From positions 1 to 58,521 of the forward strand of contig CALXRU010000010.1 of the NCBI GenBank assembly GCA_944390935.1: a stretch of 58,521 bases of DNA. The letters are read 5' to 3'. The notes beneath the pieces are model-generated. The model was not told where the DNA came from. It was given only the letters and a program-made list of their open reading frames with translations, and did not search any database. Made by a program: the position numbers and the translations under genes. The stretch is from Acidaminococcaceae bacterium (GTDB lineage Bacteria; Bacillota; Negativicutes; Acidaminococcales; Acidaminococcaceae). Below, one piece after another: positions 41,659-50,629 of this stretch (the first letter of the stretch is position 1; each line of letters opens with the position of its first letter).

Positions 41659-41688
41659 GCGGCTCATGGCAATCCATGTGCCGCTTTT
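41659..41688 (+). terminator. Terminator of the BMP lipoprotein gene
   Basis: GCGGC-T-CATGG / CCATG-T-GCCGC stem with one T-T mismatch and loop CAAT, followed by TTTTGCTTT. Confidence 0.8.
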
Positions 41689-41707
41689 GCTTTAAGAGGA
41701 ACTTACC

Positions 41708-44185
41708 ATGGTTGATAAAATTAAAATCCGCGGCGCGCGCGTACACAACTTAAAAAACGTCAACGTCGATGTGCCGCTGAACAAAATCGTCGGCATTGCG
41801 GGCGTATCCGGCAGCGGCAAATCGTCGCTGGCTTTGGGCGTGCTGTATGCCGAAGGTTCGCGCCGATATCTGGAAGCGCTCAGCACCTACACACGCCGGC
41901 GCATGACACAGGCCGCCAAAGCACAGGTGGACGAAGTGCTGTACGTACCGGCGGCGCTTGCACTGCACCAGCGCCCCGGAGTGCCCGGCATACGCAGCAC
42001 CTTCGGCACGGGCACAGAACTGTTAAACAGCCTGCGCCTGATGTTCTCGCGCCTTGCCAGCCACCGCTGCCCCAACGGGCATTATGTGCCGCCGACGCTC
42101 GCCGTCGCTGCCGAACAGCAGTTAACCTGCCCCACCTGCGGCGCTAAATTCTGGCCGCCCGGTGCGGAAGAACTGGCGTTCAACAGCCAGGGCGCGTGCC
42201 GCACCTGCGACGGTACGGGCATGGTGCGCACCGTTGACCGCAGCACGCTGGTACCGGACGAAAGCTTAAGCATCGACGAAGGCGCAGTTGCCCCGTGGAA
42301 CTCGCTGATGTGGTCGCTGATGACGGACGTGTGCCGCGCCATGGGCGTGCGCACCGACGTGCCCTTCCGCGATTTGACGGACAAGGAAAAGGATATTGTT
42401 TACAACGGGCCTGCCGAAAAGAAGCATATTTTTTACAAAGCCAAAAACAGCAATCAGGCGGGCGAACTTGACTTTACCTATTACAACGCGGTTTACACCG
42501 TAGAAAACGCGCTGGCCAAAGTTAAGGACGAAAAAGGCATGAAGCGCGTGGAAAAATTTTTGAAGCAGGATGTTTGCCCAGACTGCCACGGCACCCGTTT
42601 AAGCGACGCCGCACGCGCGCCGAAACTGCGCGGCATCGGGCTTGACGAAGCCTGCCGGATGACCTTGACGGAACTAATCAAATGGGTGGACGGCGTGCCG
42701 GAAACGCTGCCCGAACCCATGCGCCCCATGGCCAAAAGCATTTGCGAATCGTTCCAGAGCGTCGCCAAAAGGCTGATGGATTTGGGGCTGGGCTATTTAA
42801 CGCTTGACCGCGCCGGCAGTACGCTCTCCACCGGCGAACGCCAACGCATGCAGCTTGCCCGCGCCGTGCGCAACCGCACCACCGGCGTGCTGTACGTTCT
42901 GGACGAGCCCTCCATCGGGCTGCACCCCTCCAATATCGTCGGGCTTACCGGCGTTATGCACGATTTAATCGCCGACGGCAACTCCGTCCTGCTTGTCGAC
43001 CACGACACGCAAATTTTAAAAGCGGCGGACTGGCTGATTGAAATGGGGCAGGAAGCAGGCGCAAACGGCGGCCGCGTCATCGCCGAAGGAACTATCAATG
43101 ACATTGCCGCTGACAAAAATTCCAAAATCGGCCCGTTTTTATCCGCCGGGGCGGATTTACATGTGCGCCCGCAGACACCGGCAGAAAAAATGTTCAGCGA
43201 AGGGCTCCTACACCTTGCCACCGGCGCAATCCACACCGTTAAACCGCTGGAGGTTGACATACCCAAAGGCAGGCTGACGGTTGTAACCGGCGTCAGCGGC
43301 AGCGGCAAAACAACGCTGATATTGGAAAGCCTTGTGCCGGGGCTGACCGCCGCCATAAACGGAGCCAAGCTGCCTGAACACGTGCTGGCGGCCGAAGCGG
43401 ACGGCATTAAAAACGTAAAACTGATTGACGCCACGCCGATTGGCATTAACGTGCGCTCCACCGTTGCCACTTACGCTAACGTGCACGACGAGCTGCGCAA
43501 AATTTTTGCCCGCACCGCTGCTGCAAAGGCGCTTGGCTTTACGGCAGGCGACTTTTCATACAACACCGGCAAACTGCGCTGCCCCATCTGCGACGGAACC
43601 GGCGTTATCAACCTTGACGTGCAGTTTCTGCCGGACGTGCAAATACCCTGCCCGGACTGCCGCGGCAGCCGCTACGGCAAAGACGCGGGCAAAGTTGCCT
43701 ACACCAACAACGCAGGTAAGGCGTACACCCTGCCCGATTTGATGGACATGGACATTACCACCGCCCTTACCGCCTGTGCGGATTTAAAACTGGTGCGCCA
43801 GCGTTTGCAGGTGTTGCAGGATTTGGGGCTGGGTTATTTAACGCTGGGCGAAGAAACGCCGAGCCTTTCCGGCGGCGAAGCGCAGCGATTGAAACTTGCC
43901 AGCGAAATGGGCAAAACGCAGAGCGACGCTGTCTTTATCTTCGACGAACCGACCATCGGCCTGCACCCGCTGGATGTGCGCACACTGCTTGGCGTGTTCC
44001 AGACGCTGATTGACAGCGGCGCAACGGTTATCGTCATCGAACACGACCTTGACGTTATCCGCAACGCCGATTACATTATCGACATGGGCCCGGGCGGCGG
44101 CGAAGAAGGCGGGCGCATTGTCGCCACCGGCACGCCGCAGCAGATTAAAACAACACCCGCCAGCATCACCGGCAGGTTTATTTAA
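41708..44185 (+). CDS. UvrA-like ABC ATPase (short, UvrA2-type)
   Basis: An 825-residue protein with the complete tandem UvrA layout: first Walker A GVSGSGKSS (about residue 33), a zinc module (CPTCGAKF, FNSQGACRTCDGTG), first signature LSTGERQRMQLARAV, first Walker B VLDEPSIGLHPSN, second Walker A GVSGSGKTT, second zinc module (CPICDGTG, CPDCRGSRYG) and signature LSGGEAQRLKLASEM, DEPTIGLHPLD. It is about 115 residues shorter than housekeeping UvrA (about 940), and the first signature has Thr for Gly. This fits the class II/UvrA2 group linked to damage tolerance or drug self-resistance. No uvrB or uvrC nearby. Confidence 0.87.
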   Translation: MVDKIKIRGARVHNLKNVNVDVPLNKIVGIAGVSGSGKSSLALGVLYAEGSRRYLEALSTYTRRRMTQAAKAQVDEVLYVPAALALHQRPGVPGIRSTFGTGTELLNSLRLMFSRLASHRCPNGHYVPPTLAVAAEQQLTCPTCGAKFWPPGAEELAFNSQGACRTCDGTGMVRTVDRSTLVPDESLSIDEGAVAPWNSLMWSLMTDVCRAMGVRTDVPFRDLTDKEKDIVYNGPAEKKHIFYKAKNSNQAGELDFTYYNAVYTVENALAKVKDEKGMKRVEKFLKQDVCPDCHGTRLSDAARAPKLRGIGLDEACRMTLTELIKWVDGVPETLPEPMRPMAKSICESFQSVAKRLMDLGLGYLTLDRAGSTLSTGERQRMQLARAVRNRTTGVLYVLDEPSIGLHPSNIVGLTGVMHDLIADGNSVLLVDHDTQILKAADWLIEMGQEAGANGGRVIAEGTINDIAADKNSKIGPFLSAGADLHVRPQTPAEKMFSEGLLHLATGAIHTVKPLEVDIPKGRLTVVTGVSGSGKTTLILESLVPGLTAAINGAKLPEHVLAAEADGIKNVKLIDATPIGINVRSTVATYANVHDELRKIFARTAAAKALGFTAGDFSYNTGKLRCPICDGTGVINLDVQFLPDVQIPCPDCRGSRYGKDAGKVAYTNNAGKAYTLPDLMDMDITTALTACADLKLVRQRLQVLQDLGLGYLTLGEETPSLSGGEAQRLKLASEMGKTQSDAVFIFDEPTIGLHPLDVRTLLGVFQTLIDSGATVIVIEHDLDVIRNADYIIDMGPGGGEEGGRIVATGTPQQIKTTPASITGRFI

Positions 44186-44190
44186 AACAC

Positions 44191-44250
44191 CATAAACGCA
44201 TACAAAAACTGCTGTCTGAACTTTAACCTTCAGACAGCAGTTTTTTAATT
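44191..44250. terminator. Bidirectional terminator, copy 1 of a repeated palindrome
   Basis: AAACTGCTGTCTGAA / TTCAGACAGCAGTTT, a perfect 15-bp stem with loop CTTTAACC, between the convergent uvrA-like and panD genes. A near copy (about 53 of 60 bases by eye, including the flanking ATAAACGCATAC) recurs at 47454-47513, at the other end of the pan locus. Confidence 0.85.
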
Positions 44251-44634
44251 TCAGCCTATTTCTCTTTCCAGTTCTGTGCCGCGCACCTTCATGGGTTTGT
44301 TGTTTTCGTCAACCATTACAACCTTTGGCACAAGGCTCAGCGCCTCCTGCTCCGTCATCTGCGCGTAAGCCATAATAATAACTTTGTCGCCCGGCTGCAC
44401 AAGGCGTGCCGCCGCACCGTTAAGGCAAATTACGCCGCTGCCAGGCGCGCCCGCGATGGTGTAAGTTTCAAGGCGCGAGCCGCTGTTATTGTCAACAATC
44501 TGTACGCGCTCGCCCGGCAAAATGCCTGCCAGCTGCATTAAATCGCTGTCGATAGTAACGCTGCCCATATATTCAAGGTTGGCTTCCGTAACGGTAGCGC
44601 GGTGGATTTTGCCGTGCATCATTGTGTAAAACAT
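44251..44634 (-). CDS. panD: Aspartate 1-decarboxylase precursor
   Basis: A 127-residue PanD. Self-cleavage site [13 protein letters not shown]: Gly24-Ser25, with Ser25 becoming the pyruvoyl group. Further motifs [15 protein letters not shown] and [19 protein letters not shown]. It supplies beta-alanine for PanC. Last gene of the pan operon, directly after panC (zero spacing). Confidence 0.95.
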   Translation of the reverse strand: MFYTMMHGKIHRATVTEANLEYMGSVTIDSDLMQLAGILPGERVQIVDNNSGSRLETYTIAGAPGSGVICLNGAAARLVQPGDKVIIMAYAQMTEQEALSLVPKVVMVDENNKPMKVRGTELEREIG

Positions 44635-45492
44635 TTATTTTGCCTCCAAAATTACGTTGTCAATCAGGCGGGTGCTGCCAAATTTTACGGCAACCGCCAA
44701 AAGATACTGCCCGGTTGTTAAAACTTCCGGCACCGGTTTCAGCCCCGGCAGGGCATACATTTCCACATAATCAATATCGGCTATGGGCTCGTCGCCGATA
44801 AGCTTTTTAACACCTTCCACCAGCTTTTTGCTGTCGCGCTCGCCTGCGCCGAATAAAGTTTGTGCGGTTTCAAGGCTGCTGCTTAAAACAACTGCCGCCG
44901 CGCGCTCCGCCTTGCTTAAATAGGTGTTGCGCGATGATTTTGCCAGCCCGTCTGCCTCGCGCACAATCGGCATAATGCGCAGCTGCACGTTAAAGAACAA
45001 ATCCTTAACCATGCGCTTGATAACCTCTGCCTGCTGCGCGTCCTTCTGCCCAAAGTAAGCGTGGTCCGGCTGCGTCAGGTTAAACAGCTTGCTTACCACG
45101 GTGGTTACGCCGCGGAAGTGGATGGGGCGGGTGCGCCCGCATAAAACTTTGGTAATATCGCCGGTAACTTCAACCCATGTCATGTCCTCACTGGGGTACA
45201 TTTCCACCGGGCTCGGCGCAAACACAATGTCCGCACCCATACTTTCCGCCAGCTTGCAGTCTGCTTCCAGCGTGCGCGGGTAAGCGTCTAAATCCTCATT
45301 AGGGCCAAACTGCGTGGGGTTTACAAACACGCTTACTACCACCAGTTCGTTTTCCATTGCCGCCGCTTTTATAAGCGAAGCGTGACCTTCGTGCAGCGCG
45401 CCCATAGTCGGCACAAGGCCGATAGTTTTTCCGGCAGTTTTAGCCAGCGTAATTTCTTCGCGGAGTTCCGCCACAGTTTTGCAAAGTTTCAT
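44635..45492 (-). CDS. panC: Pantoate--beta-alanine ligase
   Basis: A 285-residue PanC: GLVPTMGALHEGHASLIKAA (HIGH-like site), VFVNPTQFGPNEDLDAYPR, YFGQKDAQQAEVIKRM and the KSSRNTYLS loop. It joins pantoate and beta-alanine with ATP. Located 15 bp after panB. Confidence 0.96.
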   Translation of the reverse strand: MKLCKTVAELREEITLAKTAGKTIGLVPTMGALHEGHASLIKAAAMENELVVVSVFVNPTQFGPNEDLDAYPRTLEADCKLAESMGADIVFAPSPVEMYPSEDMTWVEVTGDITKVLCGRTRPIHFRGVTTVVSKLFNLTQPDHAYFGQKDAQQAEVIKRMVKDLFFNVQLRIMPIVREADGLAKSSRNTYLSKAERAAAVVLSSSLETAQTLFGAGERDSKKLVEGVKKLIGDEPIADIDYVEMYALPGLKPVPEVLTTGQYLLAVAVKFGSTRLIDNVILEAK

Positions 45493-45507
45493 TTCCGTTC
45501 TCCTTTA

Positions 45508-46341
45508 TCAGTACAGTTTATCCAACACGTCGTCGTCAATTTTAAAGGTATGCTCCGCCGCCGGGAAGCTGCGCGACTTAACGTCGGTGATGTAGCCCTT
45601 AACAGCGTTTACAATCTCACCGTGCACATTGGCATAGCGTTTAACAAATTTGGGGCAGAAGCCCTCCGTAAAGCCCAGCAAATCATTGCACACCAGCACC
45701 TGCCCGTCGCAGTATTTGCCTGCGCCGATGCCGATAGTCGCCGCCGTACCCAAACTTTCCGTAACCTTTTTTGCCAGAAGCTCCGGTACACATTCCAGCA
45801 CAATGCTGAACGCGCCTGCCTGCTCCAGACTGCGGGCATCGTCCAAAAGCTTCTGCGCTGCTTCCGCACTTTTGCCCTGCACTTTAAAGCCGCCCAGCTG
45901 GTTTACCGATTGCGGCGTCAGCCCAATGTGCCCTACTACTGGTATGCCTGCCTGCGTCAGCTTATGCACCAGCTCGCACACCTCGCTGCCGCCCTCCAGT
46001 TTCACTGCCGCGCAGCCTGTTTCCTTCAAAAAGCGGGCGGCGTTGTACATACCATCCACCACGCTCGCCTGATAGCTCATAAACGGCATATCGCCTACCA
46101 CCAGTGCGCCCTGAGCCCCACGCATAACAGCTTTGGTGTGGTGAATCATCTCGTCCATCGTTACCGGCACGGTGCTGTTGTAGCCAAGCACCACATTGCC
46201 CAGCGAATCGCCCACCAAAATCATTTCAATACCGGCCTCGTACACGTTTTTGGCCATGGCGTAATCATACGCCGTCACCATCGTAATCGGCTCGCCGTTC
46301 TGCTTCATCTGTTTTATCGTCGCCGTTGTAATCTGTTTCAT
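45508..46341 (-). CDS. panB: 3-methyl-2-oxobutanoate hydroxymethyltransferase
   Basis: A 277-residue Pan[65 protein letters not shown] and [20 protein letters not shown]. It makes ketopantoate from 2-oxoisovalerate and methylene-THF. Its start overlaps the upstream reductase gene by 4 bp. Confidence 0.96.
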   Translation of the reverse strand: MKQITTATIKQMKQNGEPITMVTAYDYAMAKNVYEAGIEMILVGDSLGNVVLGYNSTVPVTMDEMIHHTKAVMRGAQGALVVGDMPFMSYQASVVDGMYNAARFLKETGCAAVKLEGGSEVCELVHKLTQAGIPVVGHIGLTPQSVNQLGGFKVQGKSAEAAQKLLDDARSLEQAGAFSIVLECVPELLAKKVTESLGTAATIGIGAGKYCDGQVLVCNDLLGFTEGFCPKFVKRYANVHGEIVNAVKGYITDVKSRSFPAAEHTFKIDDDVLDKLY

Positions 46342-47204
46342 TTAGTTGCCTCCGTTAATAAACTTTCCATTTCCGCTGCCGCGGATGGCGTTATGCTGCC
46401 GTTTTCCGCCGCCAGCTTTACCGTTTCTTTGCCAAGGGCGCAATAGGCTGATAAAAATTCCTGCGGCAGTGCTGCAAGATGCGCCTTTACCGTTACCGCG
46501 TCGCCGCGCGCGATAGGGCCTGTAAGCGCCTGCACAGCCGTGTCTGCGTTTTGCAAATTGTTTGCCGTGCCGTTAAACAAAGGCAGCAGCAATTTAAATG
46601 CTTCTTCTTCGCTTGCCGCCCAGCGGCTGAGCAGTTTTTGCGCCAGCGCCACCACTGTTACGGCGTAGTTGCTGCAAAAGCACGCCGCCGCGTGGTACGC
46701 CGCCCTTTCTTCAGCAGGCACGTTAAACGGAACTGCGCCTGCAAGCCGCGCCAAATCGTTTGCCAAAGCCTGCGCCTTAGGCGTTCCATCCACCGCCATG
46801 CCGATGTTTGCCAGACTATCGCGCGGCGCAGCAAAGCTCTGCAAAGGGTGCATGCTGCCCACTTCCATACCCAGCTCCGCCAACGGTGCTAACACATCAC
46901 ACTGCGCGCTGCCGCTGACGTGATAAACAAATTTGCCCTGTACATCAATTCCGCTGCGCACAGCTTCTGCCGCCAGAGCTTCGGCAGCTTCGCCAATCGC
47001 CCTGTCAGGCACGCAGATAAAAATTACATCCGTCCTTTGCGCCATTTCGCCCGGCGTAATAAGCGGTACGCCAAGCGATTTTGCTTTTTTATCCGCGTAA
47101 GCGCCGCCGTAAATGCCTGCGCAGCGTAAACCCGCCGCGCAAAACGCCTTAACAAACGATGCTCCAACTTTGCCCGCGCCTGTTACGCCAAAAGTTAAAT
47201 CCAT
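46338..47204 (-). CDS. panG: Rossmann/DUF2520 protein, PanG-type ketopantoate reductase
   Basis: A 288-residue protein: N-terminal NADP-binding fold ([39 protein letters not shown]) and a helical DUF2520 domain ([33 protein letters not shown]). PanG of Francisella and relatives is an alternative ketopantoate reductase of this type that replaces PanE. Being the first gene of a panB-panC-panD operon that otherwise lacks panE supports that role. Start at 47204 with AAAGGAG five bases upstream. Activity inferred from context. Confidence 0.82.
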   Translation of the reverse strand: MDLTFGVTGAGKVGASFVKAFCAAGLRCAGIYGGAYADKKAKSLGVPLITPGEMAQRTDVIFICVPDRAIGEAAEALAAEAVRSGIDVQGKFVYHVSGSAQCDVLAPLAELGMEVGSMHPLQSFAAPRDSLANIGMAVDGTPKAQALANDLARLAGAVPFNVPAEERAAYHAAACFCSNYAVTVVALAQKLLSRWAASEEEAFKLLLPLFNGTANNLQNADTAVQALTGPIARGDAVTVKAHLAALPQEFLSAYCALGKETVKLAAENGSITPSAAAEMESLLTEATK

Positions 47205-47238
47205 AACAACTCCTTTCTGCAAGGATTACCGGAAGCAT

Positions 47239-47267
47239 AAAAAAAGCGCACTCCACCCGGAGTACGC
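47239..47267 (-). terminator. Terminator (attenuator candidate) before the pan operon
   Basis: GCGTACTCC / GGAGTGCGC stem (one mismatch, loop GGGT) followed by TTTTTTT on the minus strand. It lies between a strong promoter and the first pan gene, 35 bp from its start codon, so it either ends a separate small RNA or attenuates the operon. Confidence 0.75.
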
Positions 47268-47402
47268 TAAAAATACGCATAAATGCCCAATTTCAGTCAC
47301 GTCCCGGCAATTAAGTCCAAGCGGTTTTACGACCAGTTTTTTTGCTTTTGCCGCAGCATCTCTGGTACAGCCCGAACGGTGCTGCCCTGCCACTGCAAAC
47401 GC
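47239..47402 (-). ncRNA. Structured leader or small RNA upstream of the pan operon
   Basis: Predicted transcript of about 165 nt from the promoter at 47409-47437 to the terminator at 47239. It contains several short complementary segments (GGGCAGC with GCTGTACC; TGCC with GGGCA) and no good reading frame: an 80-codon frame runs through the promoter and terminator without a ribosome site. Candidates are a pantothenate/CoA-sensing leader (a pan-type motif is known upstream of panB in other Firmicutes) or an independent RNA. I could not match it to a known riboswitch by eye. Confidence 0.5.
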
Positions 47403-47408
47403 ATGTAC

Positions 47409-47437
47409 ATAATAGCACAAAGCAGTGCTGCGTGCAA
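47409..47437 (-). promoter_or_regulatory. Promoter of the pan leader
   Basis: TTGCAC-N17-TATTAT on the minus strand, about 205 bp upstream of the first pan gene. Confidence 0.65.
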
Positions 47438-47453
47438 GTAATTTTTTTAAATT

Positions 47454-47513
47454 TATAAACGCATACAAAAACTGCTTCCTGAACTTCTACCTTCAGACAG
47501 CAGTTTTATTATT
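47454..47513. terminator. Terminator, copy 2 of the repeated palindrome
   Basis: Near copy of 44191-44250 in the same orientation. The stem has two mismatches (GCTTCCTGAA against GCTGTCTGAA). It ends the DUF262 gene, whose stop codon it touches. Confidence 0.75.
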
Positions 47514-49317
47514 ACCTTAACGAATTATAAAAAGTCTTTATTTTTTCAGCCATCAACTGGCGTCGCAAATTTAAAAATTCATTATAGTTTGAGTAATCCA
47601 TGTTAAAGATTTCTTCAGGTATGCAATTCTCTTTTAAATTCTTCTCTAATTTTTGCATACTATTTATACCGCCATAGCCATTAGGCTTACCTTCACATTG
47701 TTCTTTTACTTTACCCATATAATCTTTTGGTGCCTGATCTTTTATTCTTATATTAATTTCAGACTGGGTGTAAACATAATTAGCAATTTGATTATAATTT
47801 CCGCGTTCATTAATACCATTTTTCTGCAAATACTTTTTAGGGAAAATGTGATGAATATCTCCACGCTGCTCAATAAGCGATTTCACATCTATTTGCTCAG
47901 AAAGGAATCCTTGATCACCCATTTTTATTTGCGCCATTAAAAATACATGAAACATTGGACTGCTTGCAACAGATGTTTCAAGCTTTGTTACTAAAATATT
48001 ATTCCAGAAAGCATCAGATAACTCTCCGGCTTCTGTATGTTCCAATATACTCATCGGATCGTTATTGTAAAAACGCTTAATATCATAATCGAACATGGAT
48101 TCCGGAGATCCGGAATATCTGCCGATTAAAATACAAAGTAATATCCATCTTCTGACTACTTTTTCAATTATTACAGAATCTACTTTCTTGTTTTTCAACA
48201 AAAGATAAAGAGCATACCCAAAATTAAGAACATTTTGGGAACGTATCAAAGACGGTGATATAATACCTGCTGATTTTACAATCATTAAATATCTTTCGAA
48301 ATTTGTTTGATTTACAAATTCCAAAACGCCTTCTTTCAAATTATTAAATGATTCTTCGGCAATACTTTCCTGATATTCTCTAGTAGTAAAATCACGTCCT
48401 GATAACAAACTTACCAAATCCGATATACGCCCGCGTAAAAATTTAAAAGTAAATGCAACCCTGAGAACATCAGTATAATCAGGCATAAATATATCTTCAT
48501 TTTCATTAACAATCCACTTTATTTTATTAAAATATTCCGATTGTACAAAATCAAGATCATTTTCATATATTGCATTTAAATCTTCCGGCTTTTGCATTAA
48601 ATGACAAAAATAATCTATTATTTTGCGAATATCATTACCGCCAAATTTTTCATCTGCTGATATTTTGGACATTGCAAAATCAGATTGAGATAATACAACG
48701 CCTTTGGAATTTATGCGAATGAATATTTCTGTAACTTGTGTTATATCCAACTGATGTGATAACTCAATCACGCCAATGTTATTGTTTTCTATTTGCTGTA
48801 ACTTTGTTATAACAGAATTTATATTGCTTCTTTCAGCATCACTATTTAAATTATTCTTAGCGCAATAATTGATTACAAAATTAAAAGAATCAAATCCCGG
48901 CTGATATAATTCAGCAATATTAGGTATCCATGCACTATTTTTTTCAATAGCCGGATTAGAAACCTCAAAACATTCTTCAATTGGATTGAAAGCTATTTTT
49001 ATCGGTTTCTTCTGATAATTACTCATAACAACAGGGCTTCCTACTATTGCTGCTTGAAGCGCGGTAATACGTTGCTGCCCATCAATCAATATCTTTTTGC
49101 CAAAAGATATACTCCCATCTTTCAATTTAATGTCAGGATTTTTCCAAACAATAATATAACCTACCGGAAATCCTGAATATAACGAATCTATTAAATCACG
49201 GACTTTAGTCCCATCCCATACAAAAGGACGTTGAATTTCAGGTATTGCAACCTCACCGCAACGAATCCAAGATAATAAATCCTGAATAGACGTATTATTA
49301 ACCTGATATTGAGCCAT
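47512..49317 (-). CDS. DUF262/HNH protein, putative type IV restriction or phage defence
   Basis: A 601-residue protein. The N-terminal DUF262 domain (ParB/sulfiredoxin-like nucleotide hydrolase) shows IPEIQRPFVW (25-34), SLYSGFPVGYIIVW and the catalytic ILIDGQQRITAL (Asp79-Arg83). The C-terminal part has an HNH-like nuclease motif, GDIHHIFPKKYLQKNG followed by NQIANYV and INIRIKD. The combination is that of GmrSD-like modification-dependent nucleases and other single-gene defence systems. The gene is clearly AT-rich compared with the GC-rich genes on both sides, and uses rare-looking AT-ending codons, so recent transfer is likely. Weak ribosome site (GAGAGG). Confidence 0.8.
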   Translation of the reverse strand: MAQYQVNNTSIQDLLSWIRCGEVAIPEIQRPFVWDGTKVRDLIDSLYSGFPVGYIIVWKNPDIKLKDGSISFGKKILIDGQQRITALQAAIVGSPVVMSNYQKKPIKIAFNPIEECFEVSNPAIEKNSAWIPNIAELYQPGFDSFNFVINYCAKNNLNSDAERSNINSVITKLQQIENNNIGVIELSHQLDITQVTEIFIRINSKGVVLSQSDFAMSKISADEKFGGNDIRKIIDYFCHLMQKPEDLNAIYENDLDFVQSEYFNKIKWIVNENEDIFMPDYTDVLRVAFTFKFLRGRISDLVSLLSGRDFTTREYQESIAEESFNNLKEGVLEFVNQTNFERYLMIVKSAGIISPSLIRSQNVLNFGYALYLLLKNKKVDSVIIEKVVRRWILLCILIGRYSGSPESMFDYDIKRFYNNDPMSILEHTEAGELSDAFWNNILVTKLETSVASSPMFHVFLMAQIKMGDQGFLSEQIDVKSLIEQRGDIHHIFPKKYLQKNGINERGNYNQIANYVYTQSEINIRIKDQAPKDYMGKVKEQCEGKPNGYGGINSMQKLEKNLKENCIPEEIFNMDYSNYNEFLNLRRQLMAEKIKTFYNSLR

Positions 49318-49343
49318 AGCTTAAAACCTCTCATAATAATTTT

Positions 49344-49390
49344 TAAAATAAAAAGCTTCTGTACAATATTTAATATATCATACAGAAGCT
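49344..49390 (-). terminator. Terminator of the BioY/thiolase/ligase operon
   Basis: AGCTTCTGTA / TACAGAAGCT, a perfect 10-bp stem with a 17-base AT-rich loop, followed by TTTTATTTT on the minus strand. The AT-rich loop and 3' side may also hold the DUF262 promoter, but no good pair of boxes stands out. Confidence 0.75.
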
Positions 49391-49407
49391 CTTATAACAA
49401 TTATATT

Positions 49408-50628
49408 TTATTTTGAAAGATAACAACATAATTTTTTCCTGTCGGTTTTGCCGCTTTCGTTTTTGGGCAGGGCGTCCATAAAAATTATGCGCTTGGGCAG
49501 TTCGTGCTCCGTCAGTTTGCCGCGCAGCATTTGCCAAAGCAGTGTTTTAGTTAAGCCCTTGCCCACAACAAAGGCTGCCAGCATATCACCGCTGTCGCTG
49601 TGCATTGGCAGTACCGCCACATCCTCCACACCTTCGCAGTCCAGCAGCGCGTCCGTCACCTTCAAGCCGGATATTTTCAGCCCGTTGATGTTGTACATAT
49701 CGTCGCGCCGCCCCAAAAAGTGCAGCATGCCGTCCGCGTCAATGCTGCCGCAGTCCCCCAGCGTACAGGGGCGCAGCCTGCCGATGACATGGTACGGCGT
49801 GTCAATGTAAATTTCGCCGTCCTTAACGCTAACGCCCACGCCGTTAAACGGCCTGCCAATCAGCGTGCGGTCGTCCGTCATTTCCGCACCGGCAATGTAG
49901 GTAATATAGTTCAGTTCGCTTGCGCCGTAGTACAGCGTCATTTCCGCGTTAGGCATAATGCGTTTCACCGCCGCCATATCCCTGCGGTCAAAGCCCTGCG
50001 ACCCGGCAATAATATTTTTTACGCATGCCAGCGGCTCTTTGGCGCTGCGTGTAAGCAGGCGCAGCTTGGCGGGTATCAGGTACACCACGTCGCAGTTATA
50101 CCGCGCAATCATCTCCTGCCACAAACGCGGGCGGAACTTATCCGCCGCAGCGATTGCCGCCCCTGCGTGCAGCACGCCCATGTACAAATTAAGGTTGCCG
50201 GTAAACGCCAGGCTGCCCTGCGCAAACACGCAGCTTGCTTGCGTTATGCCAAACACACGGTTCTGCTCGTCAAAAAAGCCCGCCCAGCTTGCAAAAGTGC
50301 GGAACAGCACCTTCGGCCTGCCGGTTGTGCCGCTCGTCATTACGCCCATGCAGGCTTCCGCCGGGGCGGATATATTTACAAGGTGCGCGGTATCAGCTTC
50401 CTGCGGCGTAAGCACCGGCACCAACGGCGTGCCGCTCAGCGCGATAAATTCAATCAGCTGCTCTGCTATCGTCTGTTTTTTGATGAAGCAGACACCGCTT
50501 TGCCCCTGCGTTTCGCGCCGCCGCTTCTGCGCCAGTTCCGTCAGCCTGCCGTAGGTATAAACCCGTTCTTCTGTTATTAAAGCCGCCTTTTGGGGCGGCT
50601 TTGCTGCTATTATATCTAAATAATCCAT
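49408..50628 (-). CDS. AMP-forming acyl-CoA ligase (short form)
   Basis: A 406-residue adenylate-forming enzyme, short of the usual 500. Core motif A3 is GVMTSGTTGRPKVLFR, A5 is LYYGASELNYITYI, A7 is HFLGRRDDMYNINGLKISG and A10 is LPKNESGKTDRKKL with the catalytic lysine. The N-terminal domain is trimmed. It resembles B. subtilis YhfT in context (BioY, thiolase, ligase). It likely activates a short dicarboxylate or fatty acid for biotin precursor synthesis; inference. ATG at 50628, just past the thiolase stop. Confidence 0.8.
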   Translation of the reverse strand: MDYLDIIAAKPPQKAALITEERVYTYGRLTELAQKRRRETQGQSGVCFIKKQTIAEQLIEFIALSGTPLVPVLTPQEADTAHLVNISAPAEACMGVMTSGTTGRPKVLFRTFASWAGFFDEQNRVFGITQASCVFAQGSLAFTGNLNLYMGVLHAGAAIAAADKFRPRLWQEMIARYNCDVVYLIPAKLRLLTRSAKEPLACVKNIIAGSQGFDRRDMAAVKRIMPNAEMTLYYGASELNYITYIAGAEMTDDRTLIGRPFNGVGVSVKDGEIYIDTPYHVIGRLRPCTLGDCGSIDADGMLHFLGRRDDMYNINGLKISGLKVTDALLDCEGVEDVAVLPMHSDSGDMLAAFVVGKGLTKTLLWQMLRGKLTEHELPKRIIFMDALPKNESGKTDRKKLCCYLSK

Positions 50629-50629
50629 A

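Noticed and set aside
47239..47402. Cobalamin riboswitch, because GCCACTG occurs at 47388-47394
   Set aside because: That heptamer is on the strand opposite to the transcript, and no B12-box (AGYCAGGAGACCTGCC-like) exists nearby.
47226..47468. An 80-codon reading frame on the minus strand upstream of the pan operon
   Set aside because: It runs through a good promoter and an intrinsic terminator, has no ribosome site, and its residues do not look like a folded protein; a leader RNA explains the region better.
50579..50602. Terminator-like hairpin AAAGCCGCC / GGCGGCTTT at the start of the acyl-CoA ligase gene
   Set aside because: It lies in codons 9-17 of the gene and has no T-run on either strand; it encodes the ordinary peptide AKPPQKAAL. 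Could slow translation but not supported as a terminator.
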